Assembly: GCA_029582165.1 (NCBI GenBank)
Contig: CM055877.1
Location: forward strand, 3,702,023-3,766,022
Direction: 5' to 3'
Length of the DNA stretch: 64,000 bases
Source of the DNA: Portulaca oleracea
Taxonomy: Eukaryota; Streptophyta; Magnoliopsida; Caryophyllales; Portulacaceae
The position numbers were made by a program, and so were the translations under genes. The notes under the pieces were generated by a model. It was given only the letters and a program-made list of their open reading frames with translations. It searched no databases and had not been told where the DNA came from. This document shows positions 11,758 to 24,997 of the stretch, one piece after another. Positions within the stretch are counted from its first letter, which is position 1, and every line of letters starts with the position of its first letter.

Positions 11758-14700
11758 TCAGGAATACGGTGACGCCCCAAGCAATGGCGCTAAGCACACC
11801 AACTGAAGGTGCAAAAAACGATACACAGCCTCGGTTGTTGTAGCAGCCACACGCACAATAACACCCACTCCCTGCACACGCATAATATCAGACTGACATC
11901 AACCATTCGAAAACACGTGTAAACGTCATCGCATAAGGGTAAAATAAGATCAAGAGTCCAAGACTTTTAAAGCTAGATCACGATCTTTCATAAAGACAAT
12001 AGCACTAGTACACTACACCATTTGTCGGGTCAATGAGGTACACAAAAAACCCAAATAACACCCTAATATTATCAGCAACATGTGATACATAGTATGTTGT
12101 TCACATAATCTCTGCAGGAACGAGGTTGAGCAGAAGATAAGGGAGGCGGGTATGGATAAGAAGACTAATCCTGTGCACTGCATGAGCAAACAAAGATGAC
12201 CAAGCAAGATATTTCTCATAAACCGGTTTCAGCAACTAATGTAGTTTAATGTTCATATGCTCAGACCCTATAAATACGAAACCATAAAATGGCACATCTT
12301 TACAGCAAGTATATGGTATTAATATTATAATGAATCAGAGAAGATGTTGGGATATATTCACACAATGAAGTTCATCGTAAACAGAATTTACTATCAGCAA
12401 GTGTCTCGGGTAGTGTCCCCCCCCCCCCCCAAAAAAAAAATAATAAATAAATAAAAATTTAAACTCCTAAGAACAAGAGCCAATGCAGAGTTAAACACGG
12501 GCTTCTCAATGCCTGCCGAAGAGAAAGGCAATATCAAAATTCTTACATTGTAACAATTCCACAACTGTACTTCATTAAAAGAAGCAGAGCTCTATATATC
12601 ATTATACCCTTAATTAGATTGACCCAATGTTTTCTTGGGGAAAGCCAAACAAAAAGAACTCAAATACAAGACTCAAGCAGCCAGAAGTGCACACGAGAAG
12701 CTGCATATAGAATAGAAGCTAGGCTAATCCATGAAAGGCCACGGTCAACTGACTGTAAGCAAGAAATTTGGCGGATTCAACAGCAGAAGTTAACTACAAA
12801 TGACACGAGGCTTTTTTGAAAGGGATGAGATGTCTATCTTAGAGCGCCCCATAGGCTCCTTGCACATAACAAGAATATCACTCGAGTTCGACAAACAAGC
12901 AAAGCTTATTGTCTACAAGCACACAAAGCATACTATGTGCATAACGATAAGCTCCCTCAACAACTTGGTCAAAGATTAGCTCCACAGAAATTGGAAGAGC
13001 AGAGGGCTACTAATATCAATATGCACCGCTCATTTGCCATATTGAACATTTGAATTACATAACAGCATCAATGCATCATACCTTGGGACCGAAGGCACTG
13101 CATGATGCTACAAAGTCTGGTTTTGATATGCAAAGATCAGAATTTGATCTTGTGCTGCGCCCGGTGGCACTCGGCTTAACTTGCAAACATTCCAACATCA
13201 TATTCTTCACATTTTTTTGAACCCGGCTTTGCAGATCCTTTAATCTTGGCCTAAAAGTAAGAAAGCACCAATTCAATGTTAGCTATGTTCCCTGATGGCT
13301 TGAGGAAATAGTGGTACTATACTCCTATCCCATGAATATGATTAAATGGCAGAGCAGCACACAGGTTCGATATAAATAACCAAAAATCATACCCCAATAT
13401 TATGACCATGGCAATAACTTGGTAATCTTGCATACGCTCAGCAATTGAGCAGACTGACCCTTGCTCGAGGAGTACCTGCACCAGAAATAATACACCACAT
13501 GCTTAAGTGAGACCTTAGAACAATTGATCCAGCTCCACACTTGAAATATGGTCCAACTGTTTAGTATTTTGTAAACACTGCATCCAATATATCAGCATAA
13601 AAGGTCCCAAAGAAAACCCAATTGTTCATCTTGAGAAAAGAAACAAGGAATAGAAACTTATTAGACCATCGGGAATTTATAGACTTTTAGAGGGAGTTGC
13701 CATAAATATTCCTAGAGGAACTGGACTAATAATTGTTGACGCCGCAGAAGGTTAAGCTACACCTGTTTACTTTTTATTTCATTTTTGACGAGGAAATCTA
13801 AAATAATGATCAAATGATTGATGCACAACTGGAACCAAAGAGATTCACTGTTACTATCTGAGCTAACAAAGAAGACCAGATGCATAGATAGAACCCGTCA
13901 CACTGAAAGCTTCAGTTGGTAGAGTTTAGAATGTGCTATATAAATTTAAGATGCAAGCATGCCCCAAAAGTTCAGTTTTCAATTAGAGTAACGAATGATC
14001 AAGGAATACTGAAACAGGGATCTCTTCTAAAACTACCTGGCATTTAGTTCATTCAAATAACCCAGTTATTTACAATAGACCTTTAAACTTGGCCACTGAC
14101 TGATTCAATTCATGTCCTCCACAGTCCACAGTTTAAGAAACAAAGGTCACAAGGAACATAAATAATGACAGAAAAGACTGTCTCAACCAATAAACTGGAC
14201 CATATCATCAACATTGTAAAAGAAAATTTTAAAAGATAACCATCACCGTATCAAGAAGCAAAGGTTCGTCATCTTCATACAAGATATTGTTGGTACTTCT
14301 GTGTAGTCCAAATTTCCATCTTTCTCCACATTCATAGCGTCCACTGGTGAACCAATCAACCAGCACCAAGTTTGAGTCTTGTTGCAGTTTGAATACTTGC
14401 TTTTGAGAATACCTTGCGTTGGCAAAACATGTCACTGGATCTGGTATAACAATAAATAGAGCTCCGCTTCCCACTTTTGCCTACTGCACCAAGAAATTGG
14501 CTATGGTCACTATTGTTGTTGCTGCATATGCATACCTTTCATCACTCATCCCCTTAAAATTTCTATGTTTGTTCAAATACAGGTTCTAGAATTCAAACTG
14601 TTCAAAGAAGAATATTAGACACTTTTAAAGAGTTAAATTCTGGAAGAAAACAATGATCCATTGACTACTTATATAGCCATTTGAAAGAAAGAAGCAGTAA

Positions 14701-16876
14701 CTAGAATTATGCACCACCTGCCTTTTTCTCAGGGTGTTTTTTTTTTTTGGGGAAAGGGGGGGGGGGGGGAGGATTAGTGTGATGCTTTACAGTAAACTCA
14801 AAGCTGACCACAGACATTTCAGTGAAGAAAAAGAAGTAAAGAACTAGTAAAAGACTAAATTGGTAGAAAGGATGTGCTCCTCAAAAAACTTAGCATACAG
14901 CACATTCTGTAATGGTTAAGAAACGACAAATGAAGTATTTCTCGGTTCCTTTTAATTTAAAAGAAAATACAAATGGAAAACCAAAATGCCTGCAAATAAC
15001 ATGACTGTAGATAAAATTAAGAATGAAGTTAAGAAAAGTCATACTATCGAGAAATCTTCGAGATTAGCATTTAACAAGAAGCTGAAACTGGTTTATATAT
15101 GAAATCGAGACTACCGAACACATCATAGCTCATGAAGTTAACTTCATTTGCAACAAATCCTTGATGAATCAGAGAGACATCTTGTTTGGTGATTTTACAA
15201 GAGGATGAGCTCTGTAAACTTTCCTTTGTGTAATTTCTTCTAGAATGGTGTGATGTTTCAGGCTTCCAGCTTTCGGCGTTAGTGAAAGCCAGAAGTGTCA
15301 GAAGCAAAACAGTAGCAGGTAGGATTTCTGATTGTTAGTTTGTATACGGAGTATATGATATATACTCCTTGGCAGAAAGGGAATGAAAGGCAACACCATT
15401 TCAGAGATATTTTTCTAGTTGATTACTGATTAGTACTCCCCTTACAGATTAACAGCATCAAATTCACTTCCTATCTCCTTTTGACTTTATCTTTGTCTCT
15501 TACAAAGCCTTGAAATTTTCTTTTCGATAGGGAGACAAGTGTGCAGTCTGGACCCATGTACAGAAGAAAAGATGCATGAAATTGATCCTAAGAACCCGTA
15601 GTATGCACTGGAAGCATCTCGTTTTACATGGCATGTCCAGTAACAAGTAACCAAAACAGCTGTGCCCAACAATGCAAGCAATCAGCCAATGCACACTAAT
15701 TGTTATATTTTCATTGTGATATTGCGTAGCATTTCCATAGCAAGGTTACAAGTTATATGCTTCGAAAATATAGAAATGATAAGAAAGTGTTTCCAGTGCT
15801 TCATACGACTGACCAAGGTTGCAAACTTACGCTGCCCAGAAACCATTACTCTCTTAATTAAGATCTTCTAATTTCTAATGCAACATCAATTTTCAGATTT
15901 TAAACTAAGTTTAGATTAGTTTAGCTATATTAATCTAAACTTATCCACATCCCAGATTACTTGACTTTATAATTAGATATACATTCAACCTCTACGCTCC
16001 AGATATTTGATTTCCTAAATTCCAAATGAAACATATTTGTCATTCTATGGGCCAATGGCAGATATCGAATGAAGAATCAGCTTTCACCAGAAGGGAAAAT
16101 AAGTTCAGGTATCACTACAAGAGAAAATAGCAGAACACATAGCCAACTGCAATCTCACTAATCATCCATTGAGCTTAGTCATGAAGGCAGATCATTCAAC
16201 AATAATGAAGAAGTTTACCTCAAAATTCTGGTGGGAACACTTGGATGAAACAGATTTGTACACCTTTAAAGCACATAACAAGCAATCAATCAATAAGAAT
16301 CCCTGATATTAAGTACCTATTAATAAAAAAGACCATATAAAATAAGCCAGAGAAACTCAAGAAAGAGAGAACCTTAGTAGAAGATTGTGTAGTGAACACA
16401 GCAGTGCATTCATCTCCAATTGTAAAGTTGCAAGAAATTGAATCACCCTATTCCAAATTATCAATCAAACAACATGAAATTCAACCACAATATTGAAAAT
16501 TCATTCAATAACCAATCCCAACCCCATTTTCTTTATTTGTCAAAAACTCATCAAACATTCCATAGTAAGTTGGAAATTACGTAAAACTAGTTCAACCGTT
16601 TCAAGTTAAGTAGTGAATTGGGGCTTAGTAACTTACAGAGACGATACCACCGCCATAAGTGAGCGAGTAGATCCAGACAGAATCAGAATCACGAGAGCCA
16701 ACCTGAAAAAGGGTTTGATTATGGCGGATCATGAAACAGCTGAAAATGCGTGTATGAATAAGATTTTAAGCTCAGACCTTGTTGGGTACAATAAACTTCA
16801 GAGGGTACTTGCAGAAACAACGGACAACGGTCGATTTTCCCCTGACTTTGGCCACTTCAATTGACCCTGTTTCCAT
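11758..16876 (-). CDS. ureD: Urease accessory protein UreD
   Basis: UreD is the scaffold that binds apo-urease and, with UreF and UreG, helps load nickel into the active site; in plants this recycles nitrogen from urea. Eight minus-strand exons, all GT-AG and phase-consistent: 16876-16778, 16702-16637, 16447-16373, 16263-16219, 14480-14247, 13475-13393, 13250-13082, 11871-11758 (TGA). They total 885 nt, giving 294 aa, a normal length for plant UreD. Landmarks: VRGKSTVVRCFCKYPLKF near the N-terminus, IYSLTYGGGIVSGDS, FTTQSSTKVYKS, ALFIVIPDPVTCFANARYSQ, VLVDWFTSGRYECGERW, FVASCSAFGP and the C-terminal VYRFLHLQL. The first ATG in the conserved frame (16876) was used; the conserved sequence begins only about ten residues later. 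No stops or frameshifts. Introns are plain AT-rich; the largest is 1.74 kb (16218-14481). Confidence 0.95.
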
Positions 16877-17399
16877 CTCACACTGATTTGGGACGATTGC
16901 TATGGTGGATGAAGGATTGGAGCCGTCTTTCGTTGTGGATTTGATGAAGAAAGAATGAAATTGAAATTAGAGGGTATTAATTGGTTTCACTCTGCAACTG
17001 GAGCATGGAGGAGATAGAACTGAGCGCAAATTAACCGCAAATTATTGGTCACTTACACCATGTTGTATCTATCAAGACCTATATTGTACTATACCAATAT
17101 TATATGCGTTGAATTTTCATAAATATTGATAACTTTAAAAAATATTGATAAATTTTATAATAGTATTAATAAATTTATAATTAATTTAATAATTAATATT
17201 AATGATTTTTTTAAAAAATTTAACACAAATGGTGTGGTGGACGAGCGAGCCCCTAAACAAAGAGGCAATATTTTCCTCTCTCTTTCATTATTATTTTTTT
17301 GTGGTAAATCATCTGGACAGAAACATTGACCAACATCACAGACACAAACGAAACTCAGTTACACGATTCACAAGGCTAACCAAGTTGTTTGGGGGGGCT
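16877..17399. other. ureD upstream region, no gene
   Basis: This holds the 5' flank of ureD (16877-17050). Beyond it is AT-rich DNA with a diverged repeat of aatattgataa-type words at 17100-17200 and a T-rich stretch near 17293. I see no distinct promoter element and no gene. Confidence 0.4.
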
Positions 17400-20300
17400 G
17401 CTCCCACACTAAGTTACAACGGTTTGATATGACCCATTTTGCGACCTTGTGTGTTGTTGTGTTGAGATGACGGTTGGCCCACTTTACTTGTTTCACGCCC
17501 TTTTCCCTTTTCCCTTTTCGCCATTATCGTGTCTTCGTACGGAAAGGCAAGTGGCCCATTTCCACCCATACCTGTGTTTATCTTCTCCACTACTCCTAGG
17601 AAATCATAGATCAAAACATATCCCCTCCATCTTCTTTCCACAGCCATTTCCATTCTCCATTTCACTCACAGCTCTTAGCTCCCCCGCCTCTACAGCTTCT
17701 TTCACAACCAACCATGCGTGTGTAGGCTGCCCATTTGAACGCCCCATCACCGCCCCGAGCTACACATCTAAGACCCACTCTTTCAGTTACCTCATCCACC
17801 CGCCGAGTCGCAACTCACAATATCTTCCAAAGTCTCCATTGTTGGTGTTTTCGGCTGATCGCCCTTGTCCCCCATCTGGGTGTTGTGATTTCTATACTCC
17901 TCCTGGACCTTGATTGCCCTTTTCGCCACCAACCCAGGGTCCACCTTTCTCTTGTTATTAATCCATTCATTTCTAGCCCACCAAATACTCCATAACGCAT
18001 ACGCATACCTTTCCCCTGGCCTTCATCCAGTTGTGTTCTCGCCTCCTCCCACCAGATCTGGGTGTCTATTGCTTCAATTTCACACACCTTCGTCAGTTCC
18101 AGTTTCTCCCACATTTCCCCCACCCATTAGCAGCCTTTGAAGACATGTTCCCAATTTTCTACCTCTTCATCGCAAATGTCACTGTAGGCACTAAAAATCA
18201 ATAAACAATGTGCCGAAACCAATAATAATAATTTAATTTAATCAATTTGAGTTAATCCGATTAATTAATTAAATTTATTGGACCCAAGTGACTAGCAAGT
18301 CAACAGCCCAAATCAAAACTCGACAAATGGACTCTCAAATCAATTGTTAAATTTTACCAATTCAAATGGACTACCAAGTCAACTTTAGCTGCATGCTCGG
18401 TCAATGACCCAAGAGGACTAACCAATCAAAGGTCCAACTACAAGAGAATATTCTCTATAAATATGGAGGTATTCCTTCATTAAAGGGGTGGGAAAATTGA
18501 TCATAAAAAACACATTCTCTCTAGACTCCAACAACAAACACATCAAAGTGTCGTTGCTCTAGAGATCAAATTCACAAGACTCGGTGAATATTGAAGTTGT
18601 TACTATCTCTCATCAAGTCAAACATTTGGAGATCGAATCAGAGGAGTTCATTCTTTTGGTTGCGTTGTAACAAAAATATAGAGAGATTGTACCCATTCTT
18701 TGAATATAAATACGAAAATTAAATTTGTTCCATTTTTCTTGTCTTTATTTATTCTAGACTAGAAAATTTGTGGTTACAAATTTTAGGAGTTCATTCTTTT
18801 TGTTGCGTTGTAACAAAAATATAGAGATTGTACCCATTCTTTGAATATAATACGAAAATTAAATTTGTTCCATTTTTCTTGTCTTTATTTATTCTAGACT
18901 CGAAAATTTGTGGTTACAGTCGCACATGACGTTCTCCTCACAACTTTTCCACCATAAGCTAGCTTTTGTCAGTAGGACATTTCTACACATCCTCCACACC
19001 ATATTTTTTATCTGCGAGTGGGCTTGTAAGTTCCTGATTGTTTTCCAACCCCTCACTGATGCACTTGGGTTTGATGAATTGCTTTCTTTCAGCTTTTGGA
19101 TCAGGTGGTAGCCCGATTTGACCTCACAGCTCCCCGATTTTGTATACAATCATTTGAGTTTGTCTTCCGGTTGTCGCCCGCTCGGGTAAATAGAACATAT
19201 CACCTTCGTTGTCTCCTTCTCCACCACTTCCTTCATTAGGTTCTCGTCCCACTCCTCCTCACCCTCCTTCATTAGCTCACACACTCTCCAATCCTCTTTG
19301 CCCGGTGGCGCTACCCCTATAAATTGTCCCTCCAATGATGGCATCCACCTATCCCCCCAAACTCTAATCTCTCTACCATTCCCCTTTATCCACCCTAATC
19401 CTTTCACCAGCAGATCTCGCCCGTGCATGAGGCTCCTCCACACAAAACTCGCCCCTCCTTTTACCTCCGCTTTTGTGATGCTCGTCTTAGGGTAATACCG
19501 GGCCTTTAGCATTTGGGCCATTAACGAGTGTGGATTAGTGAGAATTTTCCACACCTGTCTGGCTAGCATAGCCGTATTAAAGTCTTCAAAGTTCCAAAAA
19601 CCCATCCCCCCCCCCACACTTTGCTTTGACACATACTCTCCCAAGCTAGCTAGTGAACCCCTCTCTTTTCTAGGTCTCTCCCTTCCCCCCCAACCAGAAT
19701 CTGCTCACTATTTTCCTGAGATCTTTGCAAAATGTGGTTGGTAACTTAAATACACTCATAGCGTACGACGGTATGGCTTGTAGAACAACCTTTATTAGGA
19801 TTTCTCAGCCAGCTTGGGACAACATCCTCTCCTTCCATCCCTTTGCTTTATTCCACACTTTCTGTTTCAGTTCTTCAAAAATCGCTCTTTTCGACCTCCC
19901 AACGTGCAAAGGCATCCCCGGGTATTTCTTCTGGCCCGCCATCTCCCTCATTACCAAAACTATCATGATTTGTTGTTTACTTTCTTGGCTTGCATTTGCG
20001 CAACATCATCTCTGACTTGTCCAAGTTTATTTGTTGTCCTGACATTTCTTCATATTCCTTCAACACATCCCTTAGTTTTCCAGCTTCATCGACACTTGCC
20101 CTTACGAATAAAAGGTTGTCATTCGCAAAGAACAAGTGCGAGACCTCAAACGCCCCCCGGATGATCTTTATCCCTCGGACTGTCCCCCTTGACCAGGCCC
20201 TCCTTATCAACGCCGATAACCCCTCGGATACCACAAGAAAGAGGTAGGGGGTATAGAGGGTCCCTCTGTCTTATTCCACAACTATGTTTCACCTCCCCTA

Positions 20301-21540
20301 CTACTCTCCCATTCACGTTAAACGCGAAAGTGACCATAGTTACACATTTCATCACCAATTGCCTCCATTTCGTCGGGAAACCCATCTTGGTCATCACCCG
20401 CTCAAGGAAACCCCACGCCACACGATCATACGCCTTGCTCATGTTTAATTTCGCTACCATCCATGCCTTCCTGCATGTTGTTTTCCTCTTCATGTAGTGG
20501 AATATTTCGTAAGTGACGATAACATTGTCGAAGATAATTAAGCCATCCCGGTACAAACGCTGATTGCCTTGCATCTAGCAAGCCGTCCAGCACTACCTTC
20601 AGTCGGTTGGCCACCACTTTCGAGACCAGTTTGTACGTCACGTTACATAGGTTGTTTGGGCGTAAGTCTCTCATGCTTTTGAGTTGTTTGGTTTTAGGTA
20701 TAAGGGTAATCATCGTATGGTTCACCCCTTGTTGTATATCTCCTCTGTTCAATATGCCAAGTACTACCTCAGTTATATCTCCCCCGTTCAATATGCCAAG
20801 TACTACCTCCGTACATTATCCCCAACCACCTCCCAGTATCTCTGGTAGAAGAGCGCGCACATCCCATCGGGCCCGGGGGGCCTTCGTAGGTCCCATTGGT
20901 TTTAGTGCATCCTCAACCTTCTGCCTCGTGTACTCCCTTGTCAGCCAGTGTTGTTGATCATTTGTTAGGTTGCTTTGAATTTCGGGCATACAGTCAGTTC
21001 CTTGACTTCTCCCAGCTGATATGAACATCTCCCTAAAGTATTCGATGACCACATTCCCGACTGCTTCCTGGCCCGTCACCACCCGTCCATTAGCATCTTC
21101 GATATACCAAATAGTGTTCTTTCTCCTTCTTTGATTTTCACGTGTGTATGGAAATATCCAGTGTTCCGGTCCCCTTCTTTAATCGCCATATGGTGGGCTC
21201 GTTGAGCCTAACAATCTCATTTGGGCTCTCCACCTCCATCAACTCCAGTTCGGCGTATAGGATGGCCTCCTTTTGTTGTTGCTCCCTAGGTAGCCTACAT
21301 AACTCGTTGAACTTTTGTCTCAACTCCCTTGCCTTATATTGGATCAGTCCGAACTTTTCTCGGCTCCGAGTTTTAAATTCTTTTCCGCACGCAAGTAGCC
21401 ACTCTAATCCCCCCACCGGTATGTACCATCTGTTTTTTCCCATGCTTCTTTCACCACTTCTTTAAAAACCTCTTCCTATGTCCAGTATGCTTCAAACTTC
21501 ATGCTTCTTTCTCTCTCGAGTCGATCTCCAACGACAAAAG
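17400..21540 (-). mobile_element. Second LINE, heavily decayed, interrupted by a solo LTR
   Basis: Minus-strand fragments in scattered frames run in ORF2 order: linker (EFKTRSREKFGLIQYKAREL, 21440-21140), EYTRQKVEDALKPMGPTKAP (near 20900), TMITLIPKTKQ and DLRPNNLCNVTYKLVSKVVA (20750-20650), VAKLNMSKAYDRVAWGFLE (20460-20400), CGIRQRDPLYPL (20290-20240), LFFANDNLLFV (20130-20110, the catalytic xADD changed to FAND), GGMGFWNFEDFNTAMLARQV (19610-19550) and WRMCRNVLLTKASLWWK (18990-18940). After the inserted LTR the zinc-finger segment resumes (CDEEVENWEHVFKGC, about 18170-18130). Many stops, and a short tandem duplication at 20735-20815. It belongs to a different LINE family from the 7-11 kb copy. 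Ends are approximate. Confidence 0.85.
18183..18918. mobile_element. Solo LTR inserted in the second LINE
   Basis: A 736-bp block starts TGTAGG and ends TTACA. It is flanked by gtcac (18178-18182) and gtcgc (18919-18923), a 5-bp target duplication with one change. Removing it and one copy of the flank rejoins the LINE frame (...MCD + ICDEEVENW...). It has a TATA-like ctctataaatatgg near 18453, as an LTR promoter would. The 3' end is tandemly duplicated: 18643-18785 and 18786-18918 are near-identical (period 143 bp). No internal domains remain, hence a solo LTR. Confidence 0.85.
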
Positions 21541-21879
21541 TTTTTTCTGAAAAGGATAGAAAAATGACACCCATAGTAGGACAACCACCGCGTCAACCAC
21601 CAGCTGAATTGGTTTGAGTGCATTATTGTCCAATACCCTCAAAGTTCAATGTGTTAGAATCCAAGAAAAAAGTTTAGTGCATTATTAATTTATAATCCAA
21701 TACCCCTAAAGTTTAGTGTATTATCATCCAATAATCCTAAATAAAAACACAAATTCTGATATGAGACCGTCTTACCATATCATATTTAGGCCCATTTTAA
21801 CGATAGGCTATATTGGGCTTTTCTGATGTCGAACACTTGTTATATTTAATTGACACAAAAATTTAACTAGTCATAAATA

Positions 21880-22540
21880 ATATTACACTTGAAAAAAAAT
21901 AATATTATAGAAAGTATGGTATAAGAAAGAAACACTTGAAAATATAAAATTGTAAGAAGTATAGTACAAGAAAGAAATACTTAAAAAAAATAAAACTCGT
22001 CACCTCAATACATTTGACATTGAAAGTTTGTGAAAGCCATGTACTATATTTCACGTAACATTAAAATTTTCCAACCCCTATATCTGTTAATATATGGTAG
22101 ATGCCTTGATTCAAGATAGTTGATAAATAATACAAGAAAGAAACACTTGAAAAAATAAAACTTATAGTACTAGATAGAACTTAAAAAAATAAAACTCGTT
22201 ACCTCAATACATTTAAAATTGAAATTTTGTGAAAGTTATCACGTAACATTAAAATTTCCAACTCCATCTGTTAATATATGACAAAACTCTTGATTCAAGA
22301 TAGTTGATGAATAATACAAGGAAGTACAGTACAAGAAAGAAACACTTGAAAAAACAAAATTTATAGTACAAGAAAGAAATACTTAAAAAAGCAAACCCCC
22401 CCCCCCCCCCCCTCAATGCATTTGGCATTGAAATTTTGTGAAAGCTATGTACTATGTTTCACGCAACATTATTTCCAACCCCAATCTGTTTGTGTATGAT
22501 AATTAGTGTCTCGATTCAAGATAATTAATAATCATTTTGA
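21880..22540. repeat. Three diverged tandem copies, 140-200 bp unit
   Basis: Three direct copies start near 21975, 22178 and 22375. Each runs through cctcaatacattt, attgaaa.tttgtgaaag, cacgtaacatt, tctgttaatatatg and gattcaagatagttga. The third contains a run of about 18 C at 22389-22412. No coding capacity. The surrounding 21541-21880 and 22540-23460 are AT-rich without anything I can name. Confidence 0.75.
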
Positions 22541-23687
22541 GGCTCGCAGATATCACTCCGCACATAATTTAAATGATTATAAATGTATGTTTCATTACGT
22601 TGAGGATTTTTACGACTTATAAATTACATAAAAATAATTATTTATTTATGTTTTTTCATAAATATAAAACTTTGTATAAAATGAGTATTCTCTACTATAA
22701 TTGTTAAAATTAGGCTATCATTTATATTTGACAACCTAGCTAATAAATGTTATACTTTTATAATTGTTAAATATATAATTAATAGATTAAATATAATTAA
22801 AAATTATAAAAATATAAATGAGAAATAATTTAAGATAATCATTAATTATCTTAATTAAAGACATGTACTCTTGGGATTTTAGTATCATTTTTGTAAAAAA
22901 AAAAAAAGAAAAAAGAAAAGACACATATTATTATCCTAAGATTTTAGGTAGCATTAAAGTAAAATCCGTCACCTAAATTTTTCTTGGGATTTAATTGGCC
23001 TGCGTATGTTTAATAATTAATACTCCAACCCCCAGGCCAGGTTAGTTAGAAGCCGACTGAATCAGCCAATCATTGTCCATCAGTCAGAGGATTTTCCATA
23101 ATGAGTTCGATGCATCGTTTTCATAAGATTTAATTCCACTTTTTTCTTGTAAAAATTTCCAATTAATTTGATACAATTTATGTTGATCTGAGTTTGCGTT
23201 AGTGGCAAGCTAAGTTCCCTGCTTTTCCATCCCCTTCTTTTAGATTTTGATCTTCCGGGGAGTATTCTTTTTCATCAGAATGTGGGAGTGTGTTGCATGA
23301 AATGTGCGCACTGTATGAGACGTTGATATCTTATGAAATAGGAGGTCTGACGTGTTGGACTATTACTCGTTGTAAAAAAAAAAAAATTTGATGCAATTTA
23401 TTATGTTTATCCGAGATATATATTTCAAATATTGTTATGATGATTCTTTACTGCAAGTATCTTTTTTCGATAATTTGCGAGTCATAAAAGGCTAAGAAAG
23501 CATTCAAAGATGCTACAAAACCGCAACAAATAGCAAACTGGCAAGGAAACAACAAAAACAATAAAACAACACAACTCGAAACAACGAGTAAACAGCAGAC
23601 AAACAAAACAAATCAACACAATCTGAAAGCCTCTTCATCCAGTCTTCCAAGAGAAAATACCAAGGCTCAAGGGACAATTACACCCAA

Positions 23688-23936
23688 TCAGTCCCTGTCT
23701 TCATCCAACCTCTTCTTTTTTAGTAGTTTTATAGCTGTCTCTCGGTCTTGTAATATTTTCAGGCCACCTATATTGCTCATGTCAACCGTCGGCCGATCCA
23801 TCAAATCATCAAAAGGCGTGAATTTGCTCCCCGCGAGAGAATTGCAGTTTCGAGTCGGTTTCTTAACCCCTTTAGCACGACGAGGACCACCGTAAGTATC
23901 TTGAAGCCCGTGTTCCTTTTGAGTCCCATGATGTTG
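23688..23936 (-). pseudogene. Open coding-like remnant, unknown family
   Basis: An 82-codon stretch without ATG start reads QDTYGGPRRAKGVKKPTRNC, then FTPFDDLMDRPTVDMSNIGG and LKILQDRETAIKLLKKKRLD before the stop. The mixed hydrophilic composition and long lysine-rich C-terminus look protein-coding rather than random. Flanking DNA (23460-23690) has an A/C-rich, low-complexity composition seen in retroelement tails. It could be the 3' end of a retroelement ORF; I do not recognise it. Confidence 0.3.
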
Positions 23937-24099
23937 TTATGTTGTACCCTTCCCTTTGTCCATTCACTAAGTTTGCAGGGTTTATAATAAACCTATAAAA
24001 AAGAATCAATAAATGGACCAACTTATACTGTCATTAGAAAAATATAGAGAAACTTTTAGTTTAAACTTTGCGGATTTCATGATATGATATGGTAATATG

Positions 24100-24611
24100 T
24101 AGACTTGTGTGAATCTTTGACCCCACCCGAAACCGTCCAAAAATTTTGGGTTTTGAACATGATTATCTCGACTCGAACTCGAAATATACTGAACGCGGAA
24201 AACTCGTAAATTAGCGTGTCAAACCCGACTCGCTTGACCCGGAAACTTTATTTTTTACGTTCAAATCTATTATAATTTGTAAATTTGTGACTTTTCGTTG
24301 GAATTCATGACTATTAAAGTATAACCGCAACTCATTCATATGTTATTTCTCTAATTTAAGTTGAAATACTTACAATAATCTATTGATATTAGAAGATAAT
24401 CATATTTTATTATATATATTGTACCAAAAATAATATTAAATGACAATTTTTTTAAAAGAAAAAACGGAAAAATGATCGCAATCATAACTCGTTGTGTTAA
24501 CCCAAAATCGGAATACACCCCCCATATTTACCGAACCAAAAATACACCCGACCCGTATTTACCCGAGCTAATATACGACTGACTTATAACCCGCCCGAAT
24601 TGACAGGTCTA
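24100..24611. mobile_element. hAT-type MITE, family A, old copy
   Basis: The element begins TAGACTTGTG and ends AATTGACAGGTCTA, the same termini as three other copies at 27971, 42962 and 62532. It contains the shared blocks cccgacc/acccgta near both ends and agaagataatcatattttatta in the middle. No matching 8-bp target duplication survives, so this is probably the oldest copy. Confidence 0.7.
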
Positions 24612-24624
24612 TGTGATTGTTTGT

Positions 24625-24715
24625 AGTTAATTTTTTTTTTTTTTTTGAACTTGGGTAAAGTGAATACAAAGAAATTCAAGAGATCCTCCTCTCACAGCGT
24701 CTTTCCGAGTAGTTT
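24625..24715 (-). mobile_element. Very short 3' LINE tail insertion
   Basis: A T-run (poly-A on the minus strand) is followed by ttgaacttgggtaaagtgaa and aagagatcctcct. This corresponds to the 3' end of the LINE at 7131 (tttaaacccgggtaaacaaa...ggagaccc). It is flanked by near-identical gtttgtagttaa/gtttgtagttag at 24618 and 24713, a likely target-site duplication. So only about 90 bp of a LINE 3' end was integrated. Confidence 0.55.
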
Positions 24716-24932
24716 GTAGTTAGTTAACTTGAATTCATCTTGACGTTTCTAGATCTCCTGCCTCAGCAACTATACTGTATTTAGCTTGCGGCTCACCTAA
24801 CAAATGATGTGGAGGTCCACAGGTGTTTACTTCCCCTCAGCCCTCCGCATATCATCAAATATATTCTTACCACATAATGTTATTCTTATCACGTAGAGTC
24901 GGTTAGCCACAACTTTTTGCCATATACACACG

Positions 24933-24937
<5 letters not shown>

Positions 24938-24994
<57 letters not shown>
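24938..24994. repeat. (TA)n microsatellite
   Basis: Uninterrupted alternating T and A for about 55 bp, about 730 bp upstream of the cyclase gene. A second (TA)n run lies at 61039-61081. Confidence 0.98.

Positions 24995-24997
<3 letters not shown>

Noticed and set aside
12418..12440. Poly-C/poly-A runs (also 14750-14770, 22389-22412, 56632-56655)
   Set aside because: Simple homopolymers without associated structure; lengths may also be assembly artefacts.
14229..14474. Stand-alone short gene with the PDPVTCFANARY motif
   Set aside because: It is exon 5 of ureD read through into the intron; phases with flanking exons match exactly.
15071..15307. Minus-strand 78-codon open frame inside ureD
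   Set aside because: It lies in the 1.74-kb ureD intron between exons 4 and 5 and shows no recognisable domain.
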